64,000 nt of DNA, taken from contig NZ_CP033433.1 in the NCBI RefSeq assembly GCF_003713065.1, forward strand, positions 5,109,501-5,173,500. Direction: 5' to 3'. The stretch comes from Cohnella candidum. GTDB lineage: Bacteria > Bacillota > Bacilli > Paenibacillales > Paenibacillaceae. Shown here piece by piece: positions 18,984 through 28,600 of the stretch; within the stretch, counting starts at the first letter, position 1, and every line of letters starts with the position of its first letter. Made by a program: the position numbers and the translations under genes. The notes under the pieces were generated by a model that saw only the letters and a list, made by a program, of their open reading frames with translations, was not told the origin of the DNA and searched no databases.

Positions 18984-20795
18984 ATGCCGAACCGAACGAT
19001 CGGACTTAGCTTGCGCACCAAAACGCTCATTTACCTGATGGCCATCGTGACGCCGATTTTCGTCTTCAGCTGGTACGCGTCCGTCGTATCCGGCAACGAG
19101 ACGAAAAAACAGGTGGGCAGCGCGCTGCTTCAGCTCGCGAAGCAAACGCACACCACGCTGGACCGGGACATTCTCGGCATCAGCGAAAACACGATCAAGA
19201 TGATCCAGGAGCCGCTCGTCCAATCGATGGCGAAGGAGATGGCCGGCACCCCGTTCGAATTGGTTCGGCAATACGTCGCCCTCGGAGAACTGATGAACAA
19301 ATACGGAGTCAGCGACTCCTTCTACTCCGGTCTCAAATACTCGCTCCTCATCCCCGTAAACGACCCTTCCCGGTACAAATTCGCGCCGAGCTATCAGCAG
19401 CTCGCCAACGGCGTTTTTTTCGTCGATCCCAAAACCAGTCCCTGGTACAAAACTGTATTCGACTTGAAAGGCAAAGGGAATTTGCAGGTGTTGGACCACT
19501 TCGGAGCCCAAGGGGCCGGCAAATCGCTCACGTTCCTGCGGGTCGTCAAAGATTTCGCCACGGACCTGAAGACCGACATCGGCATCATCGCCGTGACCGA
19601 TCTGCAAACCGTGCTCTCCAACGATATGAAAGCGATCGAACTGCCGGAAAGCAGCGAAATTTATTTCACGGACCGGGACAACCGCATCCTGGCGAGCAAG
19701 ACGAACAAACAGATGGGGGAGAAAGTCCGGATTCCGGGCGAATGGCTGAAGCAGGAGGAGAGCAATTCGGTCGTCACGCTCGATCAGAAAACCTATTTGC
19801 TCGCGTACCACCGCAGCTATCCCTATGATACGAAACTGATTATCCTCACGCCCGTGTCCATCATTACCTCGCAAGCGACCCAAACCCATCGGCTGATCGT
19901 CTTCATAACGGCATTTTACGTGTTCCTGATCCTTCTGACCGTCAGCCTGTTCATTCGCACGTTCCTCAGACCGCTCCGCAAGCTGGGCGCGCTCGTCCGG
20001 TCTTTCGTGCCCGGCAAGGAGCTGGTGCTGGCGCATCCGCCGGGACGCAAGCGGGACGAAATCGGGGAGTTGACGCTTTCTTTCTTCCGGATGACCCGAC
20101 GCTTGAACGAAATGATCCATGAGCGGTACGTGATGGAAATCAAGCAAAAAGAAACCGAGCTGTCGATGCTGCAGCAGCAGATCAACCCGCATCTGCTCTA
20201 TAACACGCTCGAATCGATTTATTGGCACGGCATCGCCCTTGGGCAGAAAGACGTGGCGGAGATGGTGAAGGATTTGTCCAAGCTGATGCGGATCGGGCTG
20301 AGCCGGGGCCGGGACGTGATCTCCATCGGGGAAGAAATCGAGCATGCCGAAGCGTATTTGCGGCTGCAGCAGCGGCGGGATAAAACGGCGTTCCGGGTCG
20401 AGTGGGAGATCGACGAAGCCTGCTTGCAGGCGCAAATCCCGAAAATCACGCTGCAGCCCTTGCTCGAGAATGCCATTCAGCACGGCGTCGCCAAAATGGA
20501 GGAAGAAGGCCGCATCGTCATCCGAATTCGCCGGATGGACGAGGCGGATATCGAAATAACCGTTTCGGACAACGGCTATAAACCGGTGGATTCGAATCGG
20601 TTGAACGCGATCGCCGGCGAGGAAAGTCCGAACGAAGGTTACGGCATCCGCAACGTGCAGAAGCGCCTGAAGCTTCATTTCGGCGACCGGTACGGCCTCT
20701 TCTACGAATCGAACCCCGGAGGGGGCGTAACGGCGAGGATCACGATTCCGGATCAAGAACGTTCAGGGGAAACGGGAGGAGAACATCATGCGTAA
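18984..20795 (+). CDS. Sensor histidine kinase, YesM family (locus 2)
   Basis: A 603-residue membrane sensor kinase for the alpha-glucan-type locus. Membrane segment 1 is at about residues 15-33 (LIYLMAIVTPIFVFSWYA). A large extracellular cache-like domain follows to about 295. Segment 2 (LIVFITAFYVFLILLTVSLF) leads into a HAMP linker. The H-box INPHLLYNTLESIYWHG carries His403, and the ATP-site motifs (LENAIQHG, VSDNGYK, GYGIRNVQKRL) are present. It overlaps the regulator gene by 8 bases, indicating translational coupling. The GAGGG at 18970-18974 sets the ATG. The signal is probably a sugar or a loaded binding protein. Confidence 0.93.
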   Translation: MPNRTIGLSLRTKTLIYLMAIVTPIFVFSWYASVVSGNETKKQVGSALLQLAKQTHTTLDRDILGISENTIKMIQEPLVQSMAKEMAGTPFELVRQYVALGELMNKYGVSDSFYSGLKYSLLIPVNDPSRYKFAPSYQQLANGVFFVDPKTSPWYKTVFDLKGKGNLQVLDHFGAQGAGKSLTFLRVVKDFATDLKTDIGIIAVTDLQTVLSNDMKAIELPESSEIYFTDRDNRILASKTNKQMGEKVRIPGEWLKQEESNSVVTLDQKTYLLAYHRSYPYDTKLIILTPVSIITSQATQTHRLIVFITAFYVFLILLTVSLFIRTFLRPLRKLGALVRSFVPGKELVLAHPPGRKRDEIGELTLSFFRMTRRLNEMIHERYVMEIKQKETELSMLQQQINPHLLYNTLESIYWHGIALGQKDVAEMVKDLSKLMRIGLSRGRDVISIGEEIEHAEAYLRLQQRRDKTAFRVEWEIDEACLQAQIPKITLQPLLENAIQHGVAKMEEEGRIVIRIRRMDEADIEITVSDNGYKPVDSNRLNAIAGEESPNEGYGIRNVQKRLKLHFGDRYGLFYESNPGGGVTARITIPDQERSGETGGEHHA

Positions 20796-22143
20796 CGTAT
20801 TGGTCGTGGACGACGAAATCAACATTTGCGAAGGCATCCGGACGGTCTTGCTGGAAGCCGGCTTCGGCATCGAACACGTATGGATGGCGCGGAACGGCTA
20901 CGAAGCGTTGGATTACCTGCGCATGGAAGCGGTCGACCTGATGATTTCGGATATCCGAATGGACGAGATGGACGGCTTGGAGTTGCTCGGGGCGGTAAAT
21001 CTCGAAAAACCGAACCTGCCCGTCATCATCATTTCCGCGCATGAACAGTTTTCATACGCTCAGGAAGTGCTGCGCATGGGCGCCAAAGATTATTTCGTAA
21101 AACCGATCGACGTTCCGTTGTTCCTGAAATCGGTGCGTAAATGGCTGGAGGCCGGAGAGATCGCCGCCCGGGAGATGACGGCATCGTCGCTGACGAAAGC
21201 TTTCGAGCGGGCGGACCTGCCGCCTCCCGAAACCTACGTGCTCAACGAGCTGCTCGAAACGCCGGGATTGACGGAACGCGAGGTCCGAGCGGTATGGAAC
21301 CGGGCAGGCTTGCCGGATTCTGGACCTTATTTCTGTTTGATGAGGGTGCGTCTGGCGCTGGGAGAGGGAGGCAGCCGCAAAGAGGCGGTCTCTTCCCTGA
21401 AAGACCGGAACCTGTTCAAATACGCCGCGGCGAACGTGATCGCGGAATCCTTGCAGCAATGGGCACCGGTCATCATCCCTCAGCCCGGGTCGGAAATCAC
21501 GATCGTCCTCCCGTTCAACGAGGAAGAATACGGGCGGCTGCCGGTTCAGCCGGGGCATCGTCTCGGCATGCTCGGCCAACTGGTCCGCGACAATATCTCG
21601 ACTTATTTGCGGATTCCGAACGCGGTCGGCATCAGCAGCGTGAAATTCGGCCTTCAAAGCCTTCACGACCTGAAGAACGAGAGTTCCAAAGCGTTGGCCT
21701 GGCAGGAAATGATGCCCGACCAATCCGTGTTCTACATCCAGGATTTCGACGACTACAAAGCCGAGCCCGACGGCTCCGAGACCGGCAAAGAAGCGTTCGG
21801 GGTGGTGAACCACAGCCTTCTCCAGAAGATCCAGGCTTTCCTGAAGGATAACTGCAACCAGAAAGGGCTGAAGCTGCAGGATATCGCCGATCACGTTCAT
21901 CTCAGCACGAACCATATCAGCTATCTGTTCCGCAAATTCCTGAAAATGACGGTATGGGACTACGTGCTGAAGCTCCGGATGGAGCAGGCGAAGAAGCTGC
22001 TGCTCACGACGGACATGAAGCGCTACGAAATCGCGGAAGCGATCGGCTATGAGGCGCCGGAGCATTTCAGCAAGCTGTTCAAGAAGTATTACGGGGTCAG
22101 CCCTTCGGAAATCCGAAGCGCCGGAAGCGAAACCCCGGATTGA
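20788..22143 (+). CDS. AraC-type response regulator, YesN family (locus 2)
   Basis: A 451-residue response regulator coupled to the preceding kinase. The receiver has VLVVDDE, phospho-acceptor Asp55 in MISDIRMDEMDG, and the conserved Lys in YFVKPIDVP. The C-terminus holds the AraC DNA-binding pair (LQDIADHVHLSTNHISYLFR and RYEIAEAIGYEAPEHFSKLF). It is the best candidate to bind the 15-bp motif found at 22157-22171 and 24032-24046, each in the -35 region of a transporter promoter. This inference rests on position only. Confidence 0.93.
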   Translation: MRNVLVVDDEINICEGIRTVLLEAGFGIEHVWMARNGYEALDYLRMEAVDLMISDIRMDEMDGLELLGAVNLEKPNLPVIIISAHEQFSYAQEVLRMGAKDYFVKPIDVPLFLKSVRKWLEAGEIAAREMTASSLTKAFERADLPPPETYVLNELLETPGLTEREVRAVWNRAGLPDSGPYFCLMRVRLALGEGGSRKEAVSSLKDRNLFKYAAANVIAESLQQWAPVIIPQPGSEITIVLPFNEEEYGRLPVQPGHRLGMLGQLVRDNISTYLRIPNAVGISSVKFGLQSLHDLKNESSKALAWQEMMPDQSVFYIQDFDDYKAEPDGSETGKEAFGVVNHSLLQKIQAFLKDNCNQKGLKLQDIADHVHLSTNHISYLFRKFLKMTVWDYVLKLRMEQAKKLLLTTDMKRYEIAEAIGYEAPEHFSKLFKKYYGVSPSEIRSAGSETPD

Positions 22144-22156
22144 CCACACTTCTGGT

Positions 22157-22196
22157 CGGAACGCACATCGTTCTTTCGGTGGCCTCCCTTTATAAT
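22157..22196 (+). promoter_or_regulatory. Promoter with 15-bp motif, locus 2 permease operon
   Basis: CGGAACGCACATCGT (22157-22171) is followed, 19 bp later, by a perfect -10 box TATAAT (22191-22196). No consensus -35 is present; the motif ends where a -35 would lie. The identical motif and spacing recur upstream of the binding-protein gene at 24032. An activator site is the simplest reading. Confidence 0.75.
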
Positions 22197-22229
22197 ACGG
22201 GCGATACCGTATAGTGGAGGTTATGCAGC

Positions 22230-23102
22230 ATGGCGAAATGGATCAAGAAATACCGATGGGGATTGCTTTTTCTGCTTCCGGAAATCGCGGTGTTCCTTTT
22301 GTTCCTGTGGGTCCCGATCGTGAGGGGAATCGTCTACAGTTTCGAAAAGGTGGATTTCGTCGCCGGCATTCAATTCGTCGGACTGGACAATTACCGCGAT
22401 ATCCTGAGCAGGAGCGAGATCCTCCAATCGGTCCGCAATTCTTTATACTACATGGTGCTCTGCGTCTTGATCGGCTTTTGGGTTCCCTGCCTGTTCGCGG
22501 TGATCGTCTCCGAGCTTCGGAGATTCCAAGGCTTCGCCCGATCGCTCCTCTATTTTCCGACGCTCGTGCCTTCCGTAGCCTTGTACGGCATGTGGCTGTG
22601 GTTCTACGACAGCGTCGGCCCGTTCAATTCCTTTCTCGCCAGCCTGGGGCTCGATAAAATTCCCTTTTTGACCGACACCCACTGGGCCATGCCTTCCATC
22701 GTCCTGATGGAAACGTGGCAGCAGTTCGGCGGAGCTTTCATCATTTACATCGCGGGCATGGCCGGCATACCGAGAGATTTATACGAAGCGGCCGAAATCG
22801 ACGGCGCCGGCGTGTGGCAGCGCATCCGCCATATTACGCTGCCGGGCATCCGGCATTTGCTCGTCCTGATGTTCATCATGCAGCTCATCGCCACCTCGCA
22901 AGCTTACCAAAGCCAGCAGGCCATCACGGACGGAGGTCCGGTTAACGCCACGCTGACTTACGGACTCATGATCATCCGCGAGGCGTTCACGAACCTCAAT
23001 TACGGGACCGCGTCCGCCATGGGCGTGTTGATGCTGATCGTGCTCGGCGGTTTGTCGGTGCTCTACATGAGATTGGACAAGGACGGGGTGATATCCAGAT
23101 GA
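22230..23102 (+). CDS. ABC transporter permease, UgpA/MalF type (locus 2)
   Basis: A 290-residue membrane subunit of a CUT1 sugar importer with six predicted segments. It begins with a basic stretch and LLFLLPEIAVFLLFLWVPIV. The EAA loop is YEAAEIDGAGVWQRIRHITL. RBS TGGAGG (22215-22220) lies 9 bases before the ATG. Its stop overlaps the start of the next permease (ATGA), so the two are co-translated. With the lipoprotein at 24115 it would import oligosaccharides made by the two secreted glucanases downstream; that substrate link is inferred. Confidence 0.94.
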   Translation: MAKWIKKYRWGLLFLLPEIAVFLLFLWVPIVRGIVYSFEKVDFVAGIQFVGLDNYRDILSRSEILQSVRNSLYYMVLCVLIGFWVPCLFAVIVSELRRFQGFARSLLYFPTLVPSVALYGMWLWFYDSVGPFNSFLASLGLDKIPFLTDTHWAMPSIVLMETWQQFGGAFIIYIAGMAGIPRDLYEAAEIDGAGVWQRIRHITLPGIRHLLVLMFIMQLIATSQAYQSQQAITDGGPVNATLTYGLMIIREAFTNLNYGTASAMGVLMLIVLGGLSVLYMRLDKDGVISR

Positions 23103-23977
23103 AGAAGTCGATCGCCGAGAGAGGCATCCTTTCGCCTTATGACTATAAGAAACCGACCGTCTTGGCCGTTTATGCGCTGTTGATTCTGCTCGTCGTCATC
23201 GCGGCACTGTTTACTCTATACCCCTACACCGTTACGATTCTCAACTCGCTTAAGGCCAGGGAAGAGGTGTTCGTTTTCCCGGTTCAATATTGGCCGCATC
23301 ACCTGAAATGGCACAACTACGCGGAAGCGTGGAAGTTCCTGCAGCTCTGGCACTATTTGAAGAACACGATCTTCATCGTGGCCGGAAACATGGCGTTCTC
23401 GCTCGTCATCATCGGGCTCGCCGCTTTCAGCCTTGCGCATCTGGAGGTGCCTAAGCGCAGATGGTTCACGATGTTCTTCATGTTGACGCTGCTCATTCCG
23501 CCTTCCACCTACATCATTCCGAATTTTCTCAATCTGAAAAGCCTGGGCCTGCTCAACACGTTCTGGGCGTTCTGGCTTCCGTCGGCCGCGAACGCGTTCA
23601 ATCTGCTGCTGATCCGGAGCTTCTTCGGCACCATCCATAAGGAATTGTTCGAGTCGGCCCGGCTGGACGGGGCTTCCGAGCTCCGCTGCTTTTTCCGCAT
23701 CGCCGTTCCGCTCTCCGTGCCGGTACTCATCACGCTGCTCATTTTCACGTTCAGCTCGAGCTGGAACGACTGGTTTTGGCCTTCCCTGATCATGCAGAAG
23801 GAGAATATGTATCCGCTGGCATCGGCCGTCTACAAGTACGTGATTCCATCCCGCTCGATCGACTGGAACGTGAAATTCGCGGTGCTGGTGCTGCTTCTGA
23901 TCCCGCCGGTCCTGTTCTTCGTCTTCTTCCAGAAATACATCGTGCGGGGGATGAATCTCGGGGCGGTCAAAGGGTAA
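23099..23977 (+). CDS. ABC transporter permease, UgpE/MalG type (locus 2)
   Basis: The second permease subunit, 292 residues. A hydrophobic segment (YALLILLVVIAALFTLYPY) leads into the usual NSLKAREEVF region. The EAA loop reads FESARLDGASELRCFFRIAV, and the tail FFQKYIVRGMNLGAVKG is typical of the family. It overlaps the first permease by 4 bases. About 55 bp of non-coding DNA and a separate promoter follow before the binding-protein gene. Confidence 0.94.
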   Translation: MKKSIAERGILSPYDYKKPTVLAVYALLILLVVIAALFTLYPYTVTILNSLKAREEVFVFPVQYWPHHLKWHNYAEAWKFLQLWHYLKNTIFIVAGNMAFSLVIIGLAAFSLAHLEVPKRRWFTMFFMLTLLIPPSTYIIPNFLNLKSLGLLNTFWAFWLPSAANAFNLLLIRSFFGTIHKELFESARLDGASELRCFFRIAVPLSVPVLITLLIFTFSSSWNDWFWPSLIMQKENMYPLASAVYKYVIPSRSIDWNVKFAVLVLLLIPPVLFFVFFQKYIVRGMNLGAVKG

Positions 23978-24031
23978 CGAGGCCTCGGAGAGGGGTGCCG
24001 CCACGATAATCGAATCGGACACATTTCTCCC

Positions 24032-24071
24032 CGGAACGCACATCGTGGTCCCCGAAAGGGTTTGCTATGAT
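24032..24071 (+). promoter_or_regulatory. Promoter with 15-bp motif, locus 2 binding-protein gene
   Basis: CGGAACGCACATCGT (24032-24046) lies 19 bp before TATGAT (24066-24071). Motif and spacing are the same as at 22157-22196, while flanking bases differ. This marks it as a functional site and not simply a duplicated block. Confidence 0.75.
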
Positions 24072-24114
24072 GCAACTGTAAGAAAACCTAGACCCAAATA
24101 CGGAGGGGTTCAAC

Positions 24115-25554
24115 GTGAAATTGCGAAACATTCTGGCTTCCTGCACGATCATTCTGGCATTGATCATCGCGGGCTGCGGATCCAAATCGGGATCCGATTC
24201 CCCATCCCCCGCAAGCGCGGCCTCGTCGCCTTCCGCGTCCGCATCCTCATCGGCTCCGGCTTCGTCCGAAGCGCCGGCGAACGTTGAAATCACGGTTCAA
24301 GCGCCGGACAAGAACAACCAAGCCGACGTCCAGAACTTCAACGACAAAATCGCGAGGTTCCAGAAGGCTTACCCGAACGTCAAGGTCAACACGACGGATT
24401 GGGCGTACAGCCCGAACGAAATCGGCATCAAGATGGCCGCGAACGAAGCGCCGACCGTGTACAGCGCATACGCGACGGACGGCAACTTCCTGGCCGGCAA
24501 GGGCTGGATCGCGGATCTGACGGGACTCCTCGATCAATATGCCTACAAAGACCAATTCAACGACATCCTGCTCAAGCCGTATACCATCAACGGTAAAATT
24601 TACGGCATACCGGACAGCGGTTATACGATCGGCATCGCGCTGAACAAGAAGCTGCTCGCGGACAAAGGGATTCCGCTTCCGCCGATGGATTGGACGTGGG
24701 ACGATTTCCTGCAAATCGCGCAAAAGGTAAGCGATCCCGCCAAAGGCATCGCGGGCATCGCAGTGATGGGCAAGGGCAACGAAGCCGGCTGGGGTTGGAC
24801 GAACTTCTTCTACGAAGCCGGAGGAGACGTACAGAAGGTGGAAAACGGCAAAGTGACGGCCACGTTCAATTCCGACGCCGGCGTCAAAGCGCTCGACTTC
24901 TACAAGAAGCTGAACTGGGAAGCGAAGGCGTTCCCGGAAAGCTGGTCCCTGGATTGGGGCGGCGCGGTAGGCGCATTCACGCAAGGACGCGCGGCCATGG
25001 TCTACGTCGGTCCGACCGACGCGATCGTAAGCGCGCTGAATAACGGGCAAGGCAAAATCGAGGACTTCGCGGCGTACCCGATGCCTTCGATGGAAAAGGG
25101 CGGGGAGCATGTCGGCGTACTCGGCAGCAACAGCTGGGTCATCAACGCCAACGCTTCCGGCGACCAGCAGAAAGCGGCGTTCGACTGGGTAACGTTCGAC
25201 TTTTTCGGCGACGCCGGACTGAAATCGACGGAGGATTCCATCAAACAACTGAAAGACCAGGGCAAGTATTTCGTGCAGCGCGAGCTCGGCTATTGGAAGG
25301 CGGATTCCGATTACGGCCTGAAAATGAAAGCCGTCTACGACAAGTACGACAACGTCTGGCAGTATGATCCGCAGTTCTTCCAATATGCCGTTGGCAAACC
25401 GGAAGCGCAATATGAGGCCCAATCCTACTATGCGGCGATGACGATCGCGGTGCAGGGCGCGCTTTCCAATAAAAACGCGGACTCCAAGAAGCTGCTCGAC
25501 CAGGCCGTGGAGAAGGTACAGAAGGAAAACTTCGATAAAGTCAAAGTCCAGTAA
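24115..25554 (+). CDS. Sugar ABC transporter substrate-binding lipoprotein (locus 2)
   Basis: A 479-residue extracellular binding protein. The signal ends in a lipobox (IIAGCGSK) and is followed by a Ser/Ala/Pro-rich linker of some 35 residues. The remainder has the family-1 solute-binding layout (YGIPDSGYTIGIALNKKLLA, FTQGRAAMVYVGPTDA). The start is GTG, 6 bases after GGAGGGG (24102-24108). It has its own promoter with the shared 15-bp motif, so it can be made in excess over the permeases. A perfect 11-bp hairpin follows the gene. Confidence 0.93.
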   Translation: MKLRNILASCTIILALIIAGCGSKSGSDSPSPASAASSPSASASSSAPASSEAPANVEITVQAPDKNNQADVQNFNDKIARFQKAYPNVKVNTTDWAYSPNEIGIKMAANEAPTVYSAYATDGNFLAGKGWIADLTGLLDQYAYKDQFNDILLKPYTINGKIYGIPDSGYTIGIALNKKLLADKGIPLPPMDWTWDDFLQIAQKVSDPAKGIAGIAVMGKGNEAGWGWTNFFYEAGGDVQKVENGKVTATFNSDAGVKALDFYKKLNWEAKAFPESWSLDWGGAVGAFTQGRAAMVYVGPTDAIVSALNNGQGKIEDFAAYPMPSMEKGGEHVGVLGSNSWVINANASGDQQKAAFDWVTFDFFGDAGLKSTEDSIKQLKDQGKYFVQRELGYWKADSDYGLKMKAVYDKYDNVWQYDPQFFQYAVGKPEAQYEAQSYYAAMTIAVQGALSNKNADSKKLLDQAVEKVQKENFDKVKVQ

Positions 25555-25568
25555 ACAAGAACCCGTCC

Positions 25569-25600
25569 GAAACCGGCTCCGCTTCCGCAGAGCCGGTTTC
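25569..25600 (+). terminator. Hairpin terminator or attenuator after the binding-protein gene
   Basis: GAAACCGGCTC (25569-25579) pairs perfectly with GAGCCGGTTTC (25590-25600), 10-base loop. The T-rich part is within the stem and the tail is CTTAAC, so termination may be partial. Some read-through into the giant glucanase gene is possible. No good promoter was seen between it and 25657. Confidence 0.6.
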
Positions 25601-25656
25601 CTTAACAAAAAGGCCGTTTCTCGGTCTCCCAATATTCAGGCAAGGAGTGATTCTGA

Positions 25657-28600
25657 ATGTTACGTTTCCGCAAGCTGCTCGCTTTCGTTCTGTCGCTGGC
25701 GCTGCTGCTGCCGTCCGTGATTTGGAAGTCGGACGGGGTTGTATCGGCCCAAAATGTAAGCGATTACGTCAGGCTGAAAAACCAGTGGAAAGGCACTTAT
25801 CTCTATGAAGCCGACGGCAAAGTCCGTTACGGATTTCCCGCCATCACGGATCAGGCGGCGCAATGGCTCGTCGAAACGGAAGGCACGCACCAGCGGATCA
25901 AGAACCGGGCGACCGGCCATTACTTGAACATGCAGAACGAAATCGCGTCCGATCATATCACCGACCCCGTGGAGAGCGGCGCCGTAGCCGACGCTTGGAC
26001 CAGCGACCAGTGGACGGTGGCGGCGGCCGCGGGCCAGCCCGGGTATTACAACGTGGTCAGCGTCGATTATCCGAACCGGCTGCTGAACGTGCAAATCCAG
26101 AACGGCTTTGCGCAAGCCAATGATTGGGCCCAGCCGGCTTGGGGCAGCGCTCTCTGGCTGCTGGAGCCCGCGGCCGAGCAGGAACCCATCCGCCTGAAGG
26201 ATCAATGGAAAGGGAACTACCTCTATGAGGATGCGGGCCAAGTCAAATACGGAATGCCCGCGTTGAACGATCCCGCGTCCCAATGGTTTGTGGTGGACGA
26301 TAACGGATATAAGCGGCTTCAAAACCGGGCGACCGGCCATGAGATCGCCACCGTGGATCATACGGGCGGGGGCGCGGCGCAAGCGGTCGCAGGCGCGAGT
26401 ACCGGCGCGCAATGGAGGATGGCGGATGCGGGGGACGGGTATTTCACGTTTCAAAGCGTTAATAACGCGGCCAGCTACCTGAACGTCCAGAGCCAGGACG
26501 GGTACGCGCACGGGAATAATTGGGCGCAATCGTCCTGGGGGAGCGCGAAGTGGAAGCTGGAAACGGCGGCGGATACGACGCCGAAACGGCTCAAGGATCA
26601 ATGGAAGGGCCAATACTTGTTCGAACAGAACGGGCGGGTTGCTTACGGGAACCCGTCCTATGACGATCCGGCTTCCCAATGGATCGTGGAGGACGCGGGC
26701 GCTCAGGTCCGGCTGCGCAACGTGTCGACGGGCCATTATATCGCGACCGTGGATCATGCGGGCGGAGAAGCCGCGGTGACGGACGCCGTATATTCCGCGT
26801 CGGCCGGCTCCTATTGGAATAGGGGTGGAGCCAAGGACGGAGACGGCAACGGGGTAGAGGGGTATTTCACGTTCCAAAGCGCCGAGAATGCCGCCAGCTA
26901 CCTCAACGTCCAGAGCCAAGACGGCTATGCGCACGGGAACAACTGGGCACAAGCGACTTGGGGCAGCGCCCAATGGAAGCTGGAAGATCCGGCGCCTCCG
27001 TCCGGCGATTCGGGCGAACCTTCCGTTCCGTACATCCGGATCAAGAACGACTGGCTGCAGCTCTACCTCTATGAGAAGGACGGCATCGTCCATTACGGCA
27101 ACGCCAAGGCGGATGACTACAACGCCCAATGGCTAATCGTGGCGGCGAACGGCAAGAAGCGCATCCAAAACCGGGCAACCGGCCACTATATCACGCTCGA
27201 GGGGCAAACGGGAGCGCGGGATTTGCTGCATGCGGCCGATATCGCGGCCGGCTCCGCGCTTGGCGATTGGGTGATCGAAGACTACCAGGGCTTCAAAGAG
27301 ATCCACAGTGCCGGCGACGCGAACGACGTGCCGGGGAGCCAGTCCTACATCCACGTGGAAAACAAGCTGAAGGGCGCGCAATACGGCATCGTTACCCGCG
27401 ATTGGGGCAGTCCGAAATGGGAATTCGTCCCCGTAGAGGCTTCGGCGGCCCCGGCCTACGTAAGGCTCAAAAACGATTGCCGCAACAATTATCTATACGA
27501 AGAAGACGGGAAAGTGAAGTTCGGCACGCCCGACGCGAAGGATCCGTCGTCTCATTGGGCTTTCGTGGATTCCACGCAGGGCAAGCGGATCGTGAACCGG
27601 GCAACGGGTCATTCCATAACGGTCGAGCATGTCCAAACTTATAACGACCCGGTGGAAAGCTTGGACCTCGACCCGACCTGGGGCAGCGTTCAATGGACGA
27701 TCGATGCGGTCGCGAACTCTGACGCGAAAGTGCTCCGAAACGTCTGGAAACCGGATTGGATCCTTCACGAAGAAGATAACAAGGGGTTCGTCCAAGCGAG
27801 CGGGCTCGATCCGGCCTGGGGAAGCGGCCACTGGCTGCTGGAGCCCGCGCCTGAGCTGCCTCCGGAGCTTCCGTCCGGCCCGATCCGAATCCAGAACAAG
27901 GCGAACGGCAAGTATCTCTACGAAAACGGAAGCCAAGTCGTGGTTTACGGAACGCCGGCCGAAGGCGACGCAACCTCCCATTGGCTGCTGGAAAGCAGCG
28001 GGGAAACGGTGCGGGTGAAAAACCGCGCGACCGGACACTACTTGTCCATGGAGAACCTGAAGCCATACTTGGAGACTTCGGTGACTGCCGATGTATACGG
28101 CGGAAGGGCTGATTGGGCCGTAGAGAAGGCTGCGGCCGTTTCCTCTTACCTGCTGCGAAGTCTCGCGGCCGGATATGAGGACGAGTACGTCCATGCGGAG
28201 GATAACCAGGGATATCCTCAGCATGAGCTGAGATCCGTTGAAAGCTCCGGGGTGCAATGGGCTTTCCGGCCGGCACCGGCCGATGCATTCGTTCCCCCGG
28301 CCGATACGGGGCCGGCCACCCTGCCTACGCGCGCGTTTTCGGATCCGAATTACGTAAAGCTGCGCAATGAGTTGACCGGCGGGTGGCTGTACGAGTCGGG
28401 CAACGCGCTCACGCTGGGAAGTCCCACAGCGCAAGACCGGTCCGCGCAATGGCAGTTCGAGGAGATCGACGGCCGCAAACGCCTGAAAAACCGGCTCACC
28501 GGCCATTATCTGGCTGCAGGTGCCGGCCGGACGCTCCGGTTGTCCGCGAGCGGCAGCGGCGATTCGGCGGAATGGTCGCTTGCGGAAACGCTGGGCGCCC

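Noticed and set aside
18942..20756. A 604-codon minus-strand frame opposite the locus 2 kinase
   Set aside because: Shadow of a conserved kinase gene; composition is biased and no ribosome site or family motif was seen. The same holds for the antisense frames at 3608-5245, 24247-25632 and 61296-62750.
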